From assembly GCF_003330845.1 (NCBI RefSeq), contig NZ_CP026121.1, positions 3,515,501 through 3,579,500 on the forward strand: DNA of 64,000 nt, given 5' to 3'. Position 1 is the stretch's first letter. The number at the start of each line of letters is the position of its first letter. The DNA comes from Streptomyces sp. Go-475. GTDB lineage: Bacteria > Actinomycetota > Actinomycetes > Streptomycetales > Streptomycetaceae. The notes under the pieces were generated by a model. That model did no database searches and had not been told where the DNA came from. It saw nothing but the letters and a program-made list of their open reading frames with translations. A program made the translations under genes and the position numbers. Positions 19,822 through 28,912 of the stretch are shown piece by piece.

Positions 19822-20177
19822 AGAGGTTCGAGGAACTCAAGGCGGTTGCCCACCGGGTCCCGCGAGTAGAACCGTTTATGACCCGGCAGGGCGGAGTCCC
19901 AGGTGACGGGCGCGCCGTGGGCCGCCAGCCGGGCGGCGTACGCGTCGATGCCCGTCACCCGCAGCCCCGGGTGGGCCTTCCGCGCCGCCCGGAAGTCCTC
20001 CTCCACCCCCAGGTGCAGCCGCACCTGCCCCGCCCGGAACCAGCAGCCGCCCCGCCGGGCGGGCCCGGGCGGCTTCGGCTCCTCGGCCATGCCGAGGACA
20101 TCGACGTAGTAGGCCCGCAGCCGCTCCTCGCTCCCGGGCGGGGCGGCGAGCTGGACATGGTCCACGGCGGTGATCAT
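19818..20177 (-). CDS. VOC-superfamily (glyoxalase/bleomycin-resistance-like) protein
   Basis: The 119-residue product is a single VOC module. It starts VDHVQLAAPPGSEERLRAYY with the first metal-ligand type His, followed by GGCWFRAGQVRLHLGVEE and a C-terminal SRDPVGNRLEFLEPL with the usual Glu. VOC proteins bind a divalent metal and act in glyoxal detoxification, ring cleavage or drug binding; which applies cannot be told. ATG 20177 overlaps the tam stop codon as TGATG, so the gene is translationally coupled to tam. This places it under TamR control by context, which may hint at a role in the same oxidative-stress response. Confidence 0.88.
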   Translation of the reverse strand: MITAVDHVQLAAPPGSEERLRAYYVDVLGMAEEPKPPGPARRGGCWFRAGQVRLHLGVEEDFRAARKAHPGLRVTGIDAYAARLAAHGAPVTWDSALPGHKRFYSRDPVGNRLEFLEPL

Positions 20178-20995
20178 CAGCCCTCCCTGCGCGCCACGGC
20201 GAACACCCGGCGGAACGGGAACGGCGTGCCGTGCGGGCCGGCCGGATAGGCCGCGCGCAGGGCCGCCCGGTACTCGGCGAGGAAGTCCTCCCGCGCCTCG
20301 GGGTCGTCGGCGAGGGCGGTCAGCACGGGCCGCAGGCCGGTCCCCCGCACCCAGTCGAGCACCGGGTCCTCGCCCTGGAGGAGGTGGATGTACGTCGTCT
20401 CCCACGCGTCGGTCGTGCAGCCGAGGCTCGTGAGGTGCTCCAGGTAGGCCTCGGGGGTGAGGACGGCGTCGGCGTGGCGCAGGGTGCCGGCGAGCCGGCC
20501 GCGCCAGCGCGGTGAGCCGGCGAGTTCGCGCATGAGCCGGTGGCTGGGGGCGTCGAAGTTCCCGGGCACCTGGAAGGCGAAGGTGCCGCCCGGTTTCAGC
20601 CCGGCCACCCAGTCGCCGAACCGCTCGACGTGCCCCGGCACCCACTGGAGGGTGGCGTTGCTGAGGATCAGGTCGTAGGGCTCCTCGGGCGTCCAGGTGC
20701 GGGCGTCGGCGTGGGCGAAGTCCAGGTGCCCCCCGCCCGGGGTGGGGCCCTCGTGCTCGGCGTGGGCCCGGTCGAGCATCTCGGGCGAGTTGTCGTAGCC
20801 GGTGATCCGGGCGGTGGGCCAGCGCTCGGCGAGCAGCGTGGTGACGTTGCCGGGGCCGCAGCCGAGGTCGGCCACGCGGGGCGGCTCGTCGGGCAGGCCG
20901 GGGACGCGGGCGAGGAGGTCGACGAAGGGCCGGGCGCGATGGCCGGCGTGGCGCAGGTACTGGGCGGGGTCCCAGGTGGGGGCGGCTGCGGGCAT
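20177..20995 (-). CDS. tam: Trans-aconitate 2-methyltransferase
   Basis: The enzyme methylates trans-aconitate, a toxic by-product that inhibits aconitase, with SAM. The 272-residue product has the class I SAM motif VADLGCGPGNVTTLLAERWP (residues 41-60), YDNSPEMLDRA, and the family signature DLILSNATLQWVPGH followed by FQVPGNFDAPSH. The start ATG 20995 lies in the divergent region shared with the MarR-type gene tamR. The pair tam/tamR is a known regulatory unit in S. coelicolor, in which TamR controls tam through the intervening palindrome. It is coupled downstream to a VOC gene. Confidence 0.94.
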   Translation of the reverse strand: MPAAAPTWDPAQYLRHAGHRARPFVDLLARVPGLPDEPPRVADLGCGPGNVTTLLAERWPTARITGYDNSPEMLDRAHAEHEGPTPGGGHLDFAHADARTWTPEEPYDLILSNATLQWVPGHVERFGDWVAGLKPGGTFAFQVPGNFDAPSHRLMRELAGSPRWRGRLAGTLRHADAVLTPEAYLEHLTSLGCTTDAWETTYIHLLQGEDPVLDWVRGTGLRPVLTALADDPEAREDFLAEYRAALRAAYPAGPHGTPFPFRRVFAVARREG

Positions 20996-21072
20996 GGGTC
21001 CTCCTGGTGTCCTTCGGGGTGCCCGTACGACGGCGCGCACGGACGGACGCACACTCAGCGTGACGCCCGATA

Positions 21073-21090
21073 TATCTCGATGTCAAGATA
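21073..21090. promoter_or_regulatory. TamR operator (18-bp palindrome)
   Basis: The sequence TATCTCGATGTCAAGATA is an imperfect 18-bp palindrome (TATCT-N8-AGATA with GA/TC inside) between the divergent starts of tam and tamR. Its place and form match the site reported for S. coelicolor TamR. A related GTCAAGAGAC half-site follows at about 21097. Confidence 0.85.
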
Positions 21091-21138
21091 ATGGACGTCA
21101 AGAGACTCTACGTCGACACAACCACTACACTGATCGTC

Positions 21139-21636
21139 ATGGAGGACGAGGTCGACCGGCTGGTCGCAGCATGGCGCCGCGAGCGCCCGGACCTCGACGT
21201 GGAACCGCTCGAGGTGCTCAGCCGCGTCAGCAGACTGGCCCGGCATCTGGACCGGGCCCGCCGGCTGGCCTTCTCGGAGCACGGCCTGGAGCCGTGGGAA
21301 TTCGACGTCCTGACGGCCCTGCGCCGCGCGGGCACGCCGTATCAGCTCTCGCCCGGACAGCTCCTCACCCAGACCCTGGTCACGTCGGGCACGATGACGA
21401 ACCGCATCGACCGCCTGGCCAAGAAGGGCCTGGTGGAACGCCTCCCCGACCCCAGTGACCGCCGGGGCGTCCTGGTCCGACTGACGGACGAGGGCCGCGA
21501 CCGCGCGGACCAGGCCCTGGCCGGTCTGCTCGACCAGGAGCGCGCGATCCTCGCGGAGCTGTCCCGCGCCCAGCGCAGCGAACTGGCGGCGCTGCTACGC
21601 CAGCTGACCGCCCCGTTCGACAACATCCCCGGCTAG
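21139..21636 (+). CDS. tamR: MarR-family regulator TamR
   Basis: The 165-residue product is a MarR winged-helix protein: LLTQTLVTSGTMTNRIDRLAKKG (recognition helix) and the wing LPDPSDRRGVLVRLTDEG. It is divergent from tam with the 18-bp palindrome between them. ATG 21139 (MEDEVDRLVAAWRRE) is chosen. An in-frame ATG at 21091 abuts the operator, leaving no room for a leader or ribosome site. In S. coelicolor TamR responds to citrate, trans-aconitate and related acids and controls tam and other central-metabolism genes. Its 3' end overlaps the converging response-regulator gene by 42 bp. Confidence 0.93.
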   Translation: MEDEVDRLVAAWRRERPDLDVEPLEVLSRVSRLARHLDRARRLAFSEHGLEPWEFDVLTALRRAGTPYQLSPGQLLTQTLVTSGTMTNRIDRLAKKGLVERLPDPSDRRGVLVRLTDEGRDRADQALAGLLDQERAILAELSRAQRSELAALLRQLTAPFDNIPG

Positions 21637-22362
21637 GTCGACGGGCCCGACCCCGGCCCGCCGGGCCAGGGCGACGGCGGCGAGGGTCGAGTGGACACCG
21701 AGCTTGCCCAGGACGTTCTGCATATGCGTCCGCACGGTGTGCGGTGACAGATACAGGCGTTCGGCGACGGCCTTGCGCCCCAGCCCCGCCACCATGCACC
21801 GCAGCACTTCCCGCTCACGCGGAGTGAGGGACTCCACGAGCCGCTCGCTCTCGGTGCGGTGCTTGCGGGCGGCGGTCAGCTCCCGCAGGACGCCGGTAAG
21901 CAGGGCGGGCGGCAGATGGGTCTCCTCCCGCAGCACGCCCCGGATGACGGTGAGCAGCCGGGACAGCGAGCAGTCCTTGGCGACCCAGCCGGAGGCCCCG
22001 GCCTGCAGCGCGAGCGCCGCCCGCCGCGGGTCGTCCTTCTCGGCGAGCACGACGATCCGTACGTTCGGCTGCGCGGACCGCACGCCCGTGACGAGGGAGA
22101 TCCCGTCGACGAGCCCGTCCTCGTTGCCCTCCTGCACGGGGACGGCCGGCCGGGCGCCCGGCACCTTGCCGCCCAGATCGGCGTCCACGAGCAGCACGTC
22201 GAACCGGCGCCCCTCGGCGACCGCCCGCTCCAGGCTGCGCAGCGCGGCGGGGCCGCTGCCGGCCGCGGAGACGTCGACATCAGGCTCGGCGGCCAGGGCC
22301 GCGGCGAGTGACTCGGCGAAGATGCGATGGTCGTCGACGACCAGGACTCGGATGCGAACCAC
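21595..22362 (-). CDS. Orphan NarL/FixJ-type response regulator
   Basis: The 255-residue product has a receiver domain with the acidic pair VDDHRI, a candidate phospho-acceptor Asp in FDVLLVDADLGG, and the conserved Lys in GWVAKDCS. An insertion of about 15 residues (KVPGARPAVPVQEGNEDG) follows the phospho-site. The C-terminal LuxR helix-turn-helix is canonical (LTPREREVLRCMVAGLGRK, LYLSPHTVRTHMQNVLGKLG). GTG 22362 has AGGGGG at 4-5 nt. No kinase gene is adjacent, so it is an orphan; the orphan kinase at 7-8.3 kb is too far for context to link them. Its 3' end overlaps tamR by 42 bp. Confidence 0.9.
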   Translation of the reverse strand: MVRIRVLVVDDHRIFAESLAAALAAEPDVDVSAAGSGPAALRSLERAVAEGRRFDVLLVDADLGGKVPGARPAVPVQEGNEDGLVDGISLVTGVRSAQPNVRIVVLAEKDDPRRAALALQAGASGWVAKDCSLSRLLTVIRGVLREETHLPPALLTGVLRELTAARKHRTESERLVESLTPREREVLRCMVAGLGRKAVAERLYLSPHTVRTHMQNVLGKLGVHSTLAAVALARRAGVGPVDLAGDVVERGGQLA

Positions 22363-22679
22363 GTAACCCCCTTCCCCAGGCTCCTGAAGAGCAGGGGATA
22401 CCCCATCGTCGGAAGACGACACCGCGCGGGTACGACGCCGGAGTGTCAGAGCCGCTGCGGTTGTCCGTCCGTCCTCGCCGCAGTCCGGCCGGGGCGCCGC
22501 AGCCGCACGGCCGCCGCCGTGCAGAAACCGCTACCCCCACCCCGGGCGTCGGTACCCGGCTGTCTCGCCCCCTGATCGGCACCGGCCCCCACCGGTGCTG
22601 TTCATCAGGGTACGGGCGGGGGCCCGGAGCGGAAGGTTATTTGCAGAACTGACTGTCCGACGCGTTTATGGTGTGCCGC
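22363..22679. promoter_or_regulatory. Divergent intergenic region with composite hairpin
   Basis: This 317-bp gene-free region lies between the response regulator and the GNAT gene. It holds a composite hairpin at 22570-22610, with outer arms CCCTGAT/ATCAGGG and inner arms GCACCGG/CCGGTGC. The hairpin is about 70 bp before the GNAT start and could act as an attenuator or operator. The sequence between 22640 and 22680 is less GC-rich (TTATTTGCAGAAC) and may carry the GNAT promoter. No clear -10/-35 pair is claimed. Confidence 0.45.
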
Positions 22680-23132
22680 ATGTTCCGTCTTGAGACAGAA
22701 GTCGACAAGGCCCGACGTGATCTGCTCCGCACACGCCTGCGGGACGCGAATACAGCCGCCTCCCCGATCCTGCGCGCCCTGCGCGGAACCCCGGACGAAC
22801 GGGACGTCCCGTTGCACGTGTGGGCTGTGAACGACACGGACGACGACCTGGCCGGCGGACTGGTCGGTTACACCTGGGCGACCTGGCTGCACGTCACGTA
22901 CCTGTGGGTGGACGAACGCCACCGGGGCCGGGGCCTGGGAGCCCGCCTGCTCGCGGAGGCGGAACACCTCGCCACCACCCGGCGCGCCTGCCGCGCGGCC
23001 CGCCTGGAGACCTGGGACTTCCAGGCCCCGCGCTTCTACGAGAAGCAGGGGTACGAGGTGGTGTGCGCGGTGCCGGACTATCCGCCGGGGATCACGGAGT
23101 ACCTGCTGGTGAAGAAGCTGAGCCCGAGCTGA
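22680..23132 (+). CDS. GNAT-family N-acetyltransferase
   Basis: The 150-residue product has the acetyl-CoA motif A of GNATs: YLWVDERHRGRGLGARLLAEAE (R-G-R-G-L-G), followed by AARLETWDFQAPRFYEKQGYEV, the usual beta-5/alpha-4 region. The substrate is unknown. ATG 22680 (MFRLETEVDKARRD) is chosen on family grounds. An in-frame ATG at 22668 is possible, and neither has a visible Shine-Dalgarno sequence, so the message may be leaderless or weakly translated. It converges with galK. Confidence 0.85.
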   Translation: MFRLETEVDKARRDLLRTRLRDANTAASPILRALRGTPDERDVPLHVWAVNDTDDDLAGGLVGYTWATWLHVTYLWVDERHRGRGLGARLLAEAEHLATTRRACRAARLETWDFQAPRFYEKQGYEVVCAVPDYPPGITEYLLVKKLSPS

Positions 23133-23210
23133 CGCCGCCGTGTGGAGTGCGGTACCTACGCCCTCGAGGCGACTCTCACCTGGCAGGTCGCCTGGGAAGG
23201 CGCGGGAGGG

Positions 23211-23244
23211 GAGCGGCGGCCTCGTCGGAGGGAGGGCGCCGCTC
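23211..23244. terminator. Candidate terminator between GNAT gene and galK
   Basis: GAGCGGCG (23211-23218) pairs with CGCCGCTC (23237-23244) across an 18-nt loop. It lies just beyond the galK stop (23259, minus strand) in a convergent intergenic region. No T-tract is present. Confidence 0.5.
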
Positions 23245-23258
23245 TCGTCGTGGTGGGA

Positions 23259-24422
<1,164 letters not shown>

Positions 24423-24449
24423 GCCCTGACCCCTGACCTTCCGTACGTA

Positions 24450-25412
24450 CTAGTTGCCGCGCCGCTGCGCGAAGTCCCACGCGTCGGCGACGATTCCCGC
24501 GAGATTCGCGCGGGACGGGTTCCAGCCCAGCTTCTCGCGGGCCGTGGCGGCCGATGCCACCAGGACCGCCGGGTCGCCGCCCCGGCGGGGAGCGACCACT
24601 TCCGGGATCGGGTGGCCGGTGACACGGCGGACCGTCTCGATGACCTCGCGGACGGAGAAGCCGTTGCCGTTGCCGAGGTTGCAGATCAGGTGCTCGCCGG
24701 GGGCCGCCGCCTTGAGGGCCAGCAGGTGGGCCTCGGCCAGGTCCGCGACGTGGATGTAGTCGCGCACGCAGGTGCCGTCCGGCGTCGGGTAGTCGTCGCC
24801 GAAGACGGAGATCGCGTCCCGGCGGCCCTGGGCGACCTGGAGGACGAGGGGGATGAGGTGGGACTCGGGGTCGTGGCGCTCGCCGTACTCGCCGTACGCC
24901 CCGGCCACGTTGAAGTAGCGCAGTGAGACCGCGCCGAGGCCGTGGGCGGCCGCCTCACCGGTGATCATGTGGTCGACGGCGAGCTTGGAGGCGCCGTAGG
25001 GGTTGGTCGGGGAGGTGGGCGCCGACTCGACGATCGGGACCTGCTCCGGCTCGCCGTACGTGGCGGCCGTCGAGGAGAAGACGAGCTTGCGGACGCCCGC
25101 CTCGCGCATCGCGGACAGCAGGGCCATCGTGCCGCCGACGTTGTTGTCCCAGTACTTCTCCGGCTTCACGACCGACTCGCCGACCTGCGAGAACGCCGCG
25201 AAGTGCAGGACGCCGTCGAAGGAGGGGTCCAGCCACTTGGCCGCGTCGCGGATGTCGCCCTCGATGAAGGCGGCACCGGCCGGGACGCCCTCGCGGAAGC
25301 CCGTGGAGAGGTTGTCGAGGACGACGACCTCGTGACCGGCCTCCAGCAGGTGCTGGGCGACCACGCTGCCGACGTAACCCGCCCCGCCCGTCACCAGGTA
25401 CTTCCCGCTCAT
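24450..25412 (-). CDS. galE: UDP-glucose 4-epimerase
   Basis: The enzyme interconverts UDP-galactose and UDP-glucose. The 320-residue extended SDR protein has the NAD motif TGGAGYVGS (residues 8-16), a catalytic Ser/Thr pair ([11 protein letters not shown]) and YGASKLAVD with the Tyr-x3-Lys pair. The start ATG overlaps the galT stop by 4 nt (ATGA), so translation is coupled. In related Streptomyces a second, constitutive promoter inside the operon supplies galE and galK; none was searched for in detail here. Confidence 0.95.
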   Translation of the reverse strand: MSGKYLVTGGAGYVGSVVAQHLLEAGHEVVVLDNLSTGFREGVPAGAAFIEGDIRDAAKWLDPSFDGVLHFAAFSQVGESVVKPEKYWDNNVGGTMALLSAMREAGVRKLVFSSTAATYGEPEQVPIVESAPTSPTNPYGASKLAVDHMITGEAAAHGLGAVSLRYFNVAGAYGEYGERHDPESHLIPLVLQVAQGRRDAISVFGDDYPTPDGTCVRDYIHVADLAEAHLLALKAAAPGEHLICNLGNGNGFSVREVIETVRRVTGHPIPEVVAPRRGGDPAVLVASAATAREKLGWNPSRANLAGIVADAWDFAQRRGN

Positions 25413-26470
25413 GAACTCGCTACCTCTCGCAGTCGCTCGGCCGCGCGCTCCGGCGGCACGTCGTTGATGAACACGTTCATGCCGGACTCGGAACCCGCGA
25501 GGTACTTCAGCTTGCCGGAAGTGCGGCGGATGGTGAAAAGCTCGAGGTGGAGCGCGAAGTCCTCGCGCACGACGCCGTCGAACTCCTCCAGCGCGCCGAA
25601 CGGGGCCTGGTGCCAGGCCGCGATGTAGGGCGTGGGGGGCTCGTTCTCACCGAAGATCCGGTCGAAGCGCCTCAAGAGTTCCAGATAAATCTTGGGGAAC
25701 TCTGTGCGCGCCTCCTCGTCCAGGCCGAGCAGGTCGGGCACACGGCGCTTGGGGTACAGGTGGACCTCGTACGGCCAGTGCGCCGCGTACGGCACGAAGG
25801 CCACCCAGTGTTCACCCTCCAGGACGACCCGCTCGTCGGCGAGTTCCCGCTCCAGGACGGCGTCGAAGAGGTTCTCCCCGCCCGTCATCTCCTTGTGGGC
25901 CGCGACCGAGCGGAGCATCAGGGCGGTGCGCGGGGTGGTGAAGGGGTAGGCGTAGATCTGCCCGTGCGGGTGCTGGAGCGTCACGCCGATCTCGGCGCCC
26001 CGGTTCTCGAAGCAGAACACCTGCTCGACGGAGGGAAGATGGGACAGCTCCGAAGTACGGTCCGTCCACGCCTCCAGCACCAGGCCTGCCTGCTCCTCGG
26101 TCAGGCCGGCGAAGGACGCGTTGTGGTCGGAGGTGAAGCAGACGACCTCGCAGCGGCCGGAGTCGCCGGCGAGCGAGGGGAAGCGGTTCTCGAAGACGAC
26201 GACGTCGTACGACGAGTCCGGGATCTCGCTCAGCCGGTCGCCCTCGGAGGGGCACAGGGGGCACTCGTCGGCCGGGGGGTGGTAGGTGCGGCCCTGGCGG
26301 TGCGAGGCGATGGCGACGGAGTCGCCGAGCAGGGGGTCGCGGCGGATCTCGGACGTGGTGACGGTGCGGTCCAGCGGGCGGCGGTCGGCCGCGCCGCGCA
26401 CGCTGTCGTCACGCAGGTCGTAGTAGATGAGCTCGCGACCGTCGGCCAGCCGGGTCGAGGTCTTCTTCAC
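25409..26470 (-). CDS. galT: Galactose-1-phosphate uridylyltransferase
   Basis: The enzyme moves UMP from UDP-glucose to galactose-1-phosphate. The 353-residue product has the zinc-binding CPLC of [16 protein letters not shown], and the catalytic [11 protein letters not shown] (His-Pro-His-Gly-Gln), with a distal [16 protein letters not shown] 26470 ([18 protein letters not shown]) is chosen because GAGGAG lies 6 nt upstream; the ATG at 26491 precedes that ribosome site. First gene of galTEK, transcribed divergently from a sodium:solute symporter. Confidence 0.95.
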   Translation of the reverse strand: MKKTSTRLADGRELIYYDLRDDSVRGAADRRPLDRTVTTSEIRRDPLLGDSVAIASHRQGRTYHPPADECPLCPSEGDRLSEIPDSSYDVVVFENRFPSLAGDSGRCEVVCFTSDHNASFAGLTEEQAGLVLEAWTDRTSELSHLPSVEQVFCFENRGAEIGVTLQHPHGQIYAYPFTTPRTALMLRSVAAHKEMTGGENLFDAVLERELADERVVLEGEHWVAFVPYAAHWPYEVHLYPKRRVPDLLGLDEEARTEFPKIYLELLRRFDRIFGENEPPTPYIAAWHQAPFGALEEFDGVVREDFALHLELFTIRRTSGKLKYLAGSESGMNVFINDVPPERAAERLREVASS

Positions 26471-26487
26471 GCCGGACTCCTCATCCT

Positions 26488-26514
26488 TCAAACATAACCG
26501 AACATATCAAAACA
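26488..26514 (-). promoter_or_regulatory. Helically phased TGTT repeats upstream of galT
   Basis: On the minus strand TGTT occurs at exactly 10-bp spacing (starting 26514, 26504 and 26494), within an A/T-rich stretch that stands out in this genome. The unit TTATGTTTGA resembles half-sites of DeoR-family regulators. Three more copies on the same strand lie at 13-bp spacing further upstream (26533-26562). This is the region where a galactose-inducible galP1 promoter is known in S. lividans. The regulator is not identified. Confidence 0.55.
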
Positions 26515-26567
26515 CCAGTCTCCTCAATCGTCAACATCACAATCCAACAAAGAGCATCAACAGAAGT

Positions 26568-26582
26568 GTTCAGTCACTGAAC
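26568..26582. promoter_or_regulatory. 15-bp perfect palindrome upstream of the symporter
   Basis: GTTCAGTCACTGAAC is a perfect palindrome around a central C. It lies 53 bp before the symporter start and about 98 bp before galT, so it could serve either divergent promoter. Confidence 0.6.
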
Positions 26583-26634
26583 GCAGAGGCGTAGATTCCG
26601 CGAGGTATCGGTTCACGCACCTAAGCGAGGGCTA

Positions 26635-28314
26635 GTGCATACCCCCACATATCTGGCAGCCGAGCTGCGACTCCCCACGAACTGGCTCGACTACACCATC
26701 CTCGGCATCTACTTCGTCGTCGTCCTCGGCATCGGCTTCGCCGCCAGACGCTCGGTGAAGACCAGCCTCGACTTCTTCCTCTCCGGCCGTTCCCTGCCCG
26801 CCTGGGTCACCGGTCTCGCGTTCATCGCCGCCAACCTCGGCGCCACCGAGATCCTGGGCATGGCCGCCAACAGCGCGCAGTACGGCGTCTACACCACCCA
26901 CTGGTACTGGATCGGCGCCATCCCCGCCATGGTCTTCCTCGGCCTGGTGATGATGCCCTTCTACTACGGCTCCAAGGTGCGCTCGGTCCCCGAGTTCCTG
27001 CTGCTGCGCTTCGACAAGGCGGCGCACCTGCTCAGCTCCGTCCTCTTCGCCTTCGCCGCGATCCTCATCGCCGGCGTCAACCTCTACGCCCTCGCCATCG
27101 TCGTCGAGGCGCTGCTGGGGTGGCCGGAGTGGGTGGCGATCGTGGTCGCCGGCTTCTTCGTGCTGGCGTACATCACGCTCGGCGGTCTGTCCTCGGCGAT
27201 CTACAACGAGGTCCTGCAGTTCTTCGTGATCCTCGCCGCGCTCATCCCCATCACCGTGCTCGGCCTGAAGTCGGTCGGCGGCTGGGACGGGCTCTCCGAC
27301 AAGCTCACCGCGCAGCACGGCGGCGACTTCATGACCTCCTGGGGCGGCACCGGCATCGGCAGCGACAACCCACTGGGCGCGAACTGGCTGACGATCGTCC
27401 TGGGCCTCGGCTTCGTGCTCTCCTTCGGCTACTGGACGACGAACTTCGCCGAGGTGCAGCGCGCCCTGTCCGCGAAGAACCTGTCGGCGGCCCAGCGCAC
27501 CCCGCTGATCGCCGCGTTCCCGAAGATCTTCATCGTGTTCCTGGTGATGATCCCGGGCCTGGTCGCCGCCGCTCTGGTGCCGAGGATCGGTACGGCCGGC
27601 TCCGACCTGCAGTACAACGACGCGATCCCCTACCTGATGGAGCAGCTCCTGCCCAACGGCGTGCTCGGCATCGCCGTGACGGGTCTCCTGGCGGCGTTCA
27701 TGGCGGGCATGGCGGCCAACGTGTCGTCGTTCAACACCGTGTTCACGACGGACATCTGGGCGAAGTACGTCGTGAAGGACCGGGAGGACGAGTACTACGT
27801 GCGCTTCGGCCGCCTGATCACCGCGATCGGCGTGCTCGCGTCCATCGGCACGGCGTTCCTGGCGTCGTCCTTCTCCAACATCATGAGCTACCTCCAGACG
27901 CTGTTCTCCTTCTTCAACGTGCCGATGTTCGTGGTCTTCATCATCGGCATGTTCTGGAAGCGGGCGTCGATGAAGTCGGGCTTCTGGGGCCTGATCGCCG
28001 GCACGACCGCGGCCATGGTCAACTACTTCGTCATCTACAAGGAGGGCCTCATCGACATCCCCTCCGACCAGGGCGCCAACTTCGTCTCCGCGATCGCGGG
28101 ATTCGTCGCGGGCGCGGTCGTCATGGTGGCCGTGTCGCTCTTCACCGCGCCGAAGCCGGTGGAGGAGTTGCAGGGGCTGGTCTACGGCACGACCTCGCCC
28201 GGCATGGCGGAACCGCCGGCGCCGGGGGACGAGGCCTGGTACCGCAAGCCGGCGCTGCTGGGCTGGGGTGCGGTCGTGCTGGCCGCGGCCTGCTACATCC
28301 CGTTCTCGTTCTGA
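26635..28314 (+). CDS. Sodium:solute symporter (SSS family), probable galactose carrier
   Basis: The 559-residue product is a multi-pass permease of the SSS (SGLT-type) family with about 13-14 membrane segments. Conserved features include SGRSLPAWVTGLAFIAANL at residues 50-68, SVPEFLLLRFD, TLGGLSSAIYNE and LLAAFMAGMAANVSSFNT, which includes the Na+-site Ser/Thr region. GTG 26635 has GAGGG upstream. It diverges from galTEK across 164 bp, so uptake of galactose or a related sugar is a reasonable guess; the sequence alone does not fix the substrate. A 105-residue membrane protein follows after 20 bp and is probably cotranscribed. Confidence 0.9.
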   Translation: MHTPTYLAAELRLPTNWLDYTILGIYFVVVLGIGFAARRSVKTSLDFFLSGRSLPAWVTGLAFIAANLGATEILGMAANSAQYGVYTTHWYWIGAIPAMVFLGLVMMPFYYGSKVRSVPEFLLLRFDKAAHLLSSVLFAFAAILIAGVNLYALAIVVEALLGWPEWVAIVVAGFFVLAYITLGGLSSAIYNEVLQFFVILAALIPITVLGLKSVGGWDGLSDKLTAQHGGDFMTSWGGTGIGSDNPLGANWLTIVLGLGFVLSFGYWTTNFAEVQRALSAKNLSAAQRTPLIAAFPKIFIVFLVMIPGLVAAALVPRIGTAGSDLQYNDAIPYLMEQLLPNGVLGIAVTGLLAAFMAGMAANVSSFNTVFTTDIWAKYVVKDREDEYYVRFGRLITAIGVLASIGTAFLASSFSNIMSYLQTLFSFFNVPMFVVFIIGMFWKRASMKSGFWGLIAGTTAAMVNYFVIYKEGLIDIPSDQGANFVSAIAGFVAGAVVMVAVSLFTAPKPVEELQGLVYGTTSPGMAEPPAPGDEAWYRKPALLGWGAVVLAAACYIPFSF

Positions 28315-28334
28315 CGTGTGGAGGTTGACGGAAC

Positions 28335-28652
28335 ATGTCCGAGTTCTACTCCGAGAAGGACGTGCAGCGGGAAGTCACCGAGCTGCAGGGCAAGTCGGCG
28401 ACCGCCGCGCGGCTGTTCGACATCCGGCGGATCATCGGCGGGCTGTTCGTGGTGTACGGCGTGATCGTCACGATCGCGGGCTTCACGGCGTCGGATGCCG
28501 ACATCGACAAGGCGGAGGGCGTCAATATCAACCTGTGGACCGGGTTGGGGATGCTCGCGCTGGGGTTGTTCTTCCTGGTGTGGCTGAAGCTGCGGCCGGT
28601 GGCGCCGGCGCCGCCGGGGGTTGAGCCGGAGGGGGACGAGCGGGTGGAGTGA
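28335..28652 (+). CDS. Small membrane protein cotranscribed with the symporter
   Basis: The 105-residue product has a charged N-terminus (MSEFYSEKDVQREVTELQGK) and two hydrophobic segments (GLFVVYGVIVTIAGF and LGMLALGLFFLVWL), ending in an acidic tail. ATG 28335 is preceded by GGAGG at about 9 nt. It lies 20 bp after the symporter stop, so an accessory subunit or stabiliser is plausible by context only. No family was recognised with certainty. Confidence 0.75.
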   Translation: MSEFYSEKDVQREVTELQGKSATAARLFDIRRIIGGLFVVYGVIVTIAGFTASDADIDKAEGVNINLWTGLGMLALGLFFLVWLKLRPVAPAPPGVEPEGDERVE

Positions 28653-28681
28653 CCCGGCGTTGTGGACCCCCAAGCCCACCC

Positions 28682-28718
28682 GTGCCGCCCCTAGCGGCAC
28701 GCATGCCCGCAGCTAGGG
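28682..28718 (+). terminator. Alternative hairpins after the symporter operon
   Basis: GTGCCGC/GCGGCAC (28682-28700, 5-nt loop) overlaps a second possible stem CCCTAGC/GCTAGGG (28689-28718). The two are mutually exclusive. The position, 30 bp after the stop at 28652, fits termination. Confidence 0.55.
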
Positions 28719-28773
28719 CAGCCGGGCGAGCCACGACGCGCCCGCAGCCGCCGGACCGCGCAAGGGGACGTGT

Positions 28774-28863
28774 CGGGGGGTGTCCGCCCGCAGCGGTTGG
28801 CGCGTCAACGCCAGTCAGTCGGTAAAAGGTCGATCGCGCCGTTCCGAGGACGGACACCCCCCG
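28774..28863. repeat. 90-bp element bounded by 13-bp perfect inverted repeats
   Basis: CGGGGGGTGTCCG (28774-28786) is the exact reverse complement of CGGACACCCCCCG (28851-28863). The 64-bp core is less GC-rich than its surroundings and contains GGTAAAAGGTCGATC. It lies in the convergent gap between the symporter operon and a response-regulator gene. It may be a MITE-like intergenic element or a structured RNA; no target-site duplication was recognised. Confidence 0.7.
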
Positions 28864-28912
28864 CGGGGCCCCGACCCACCACCGGCGAGAAGGCGCTACG
28901 CGCACCCGGCGA

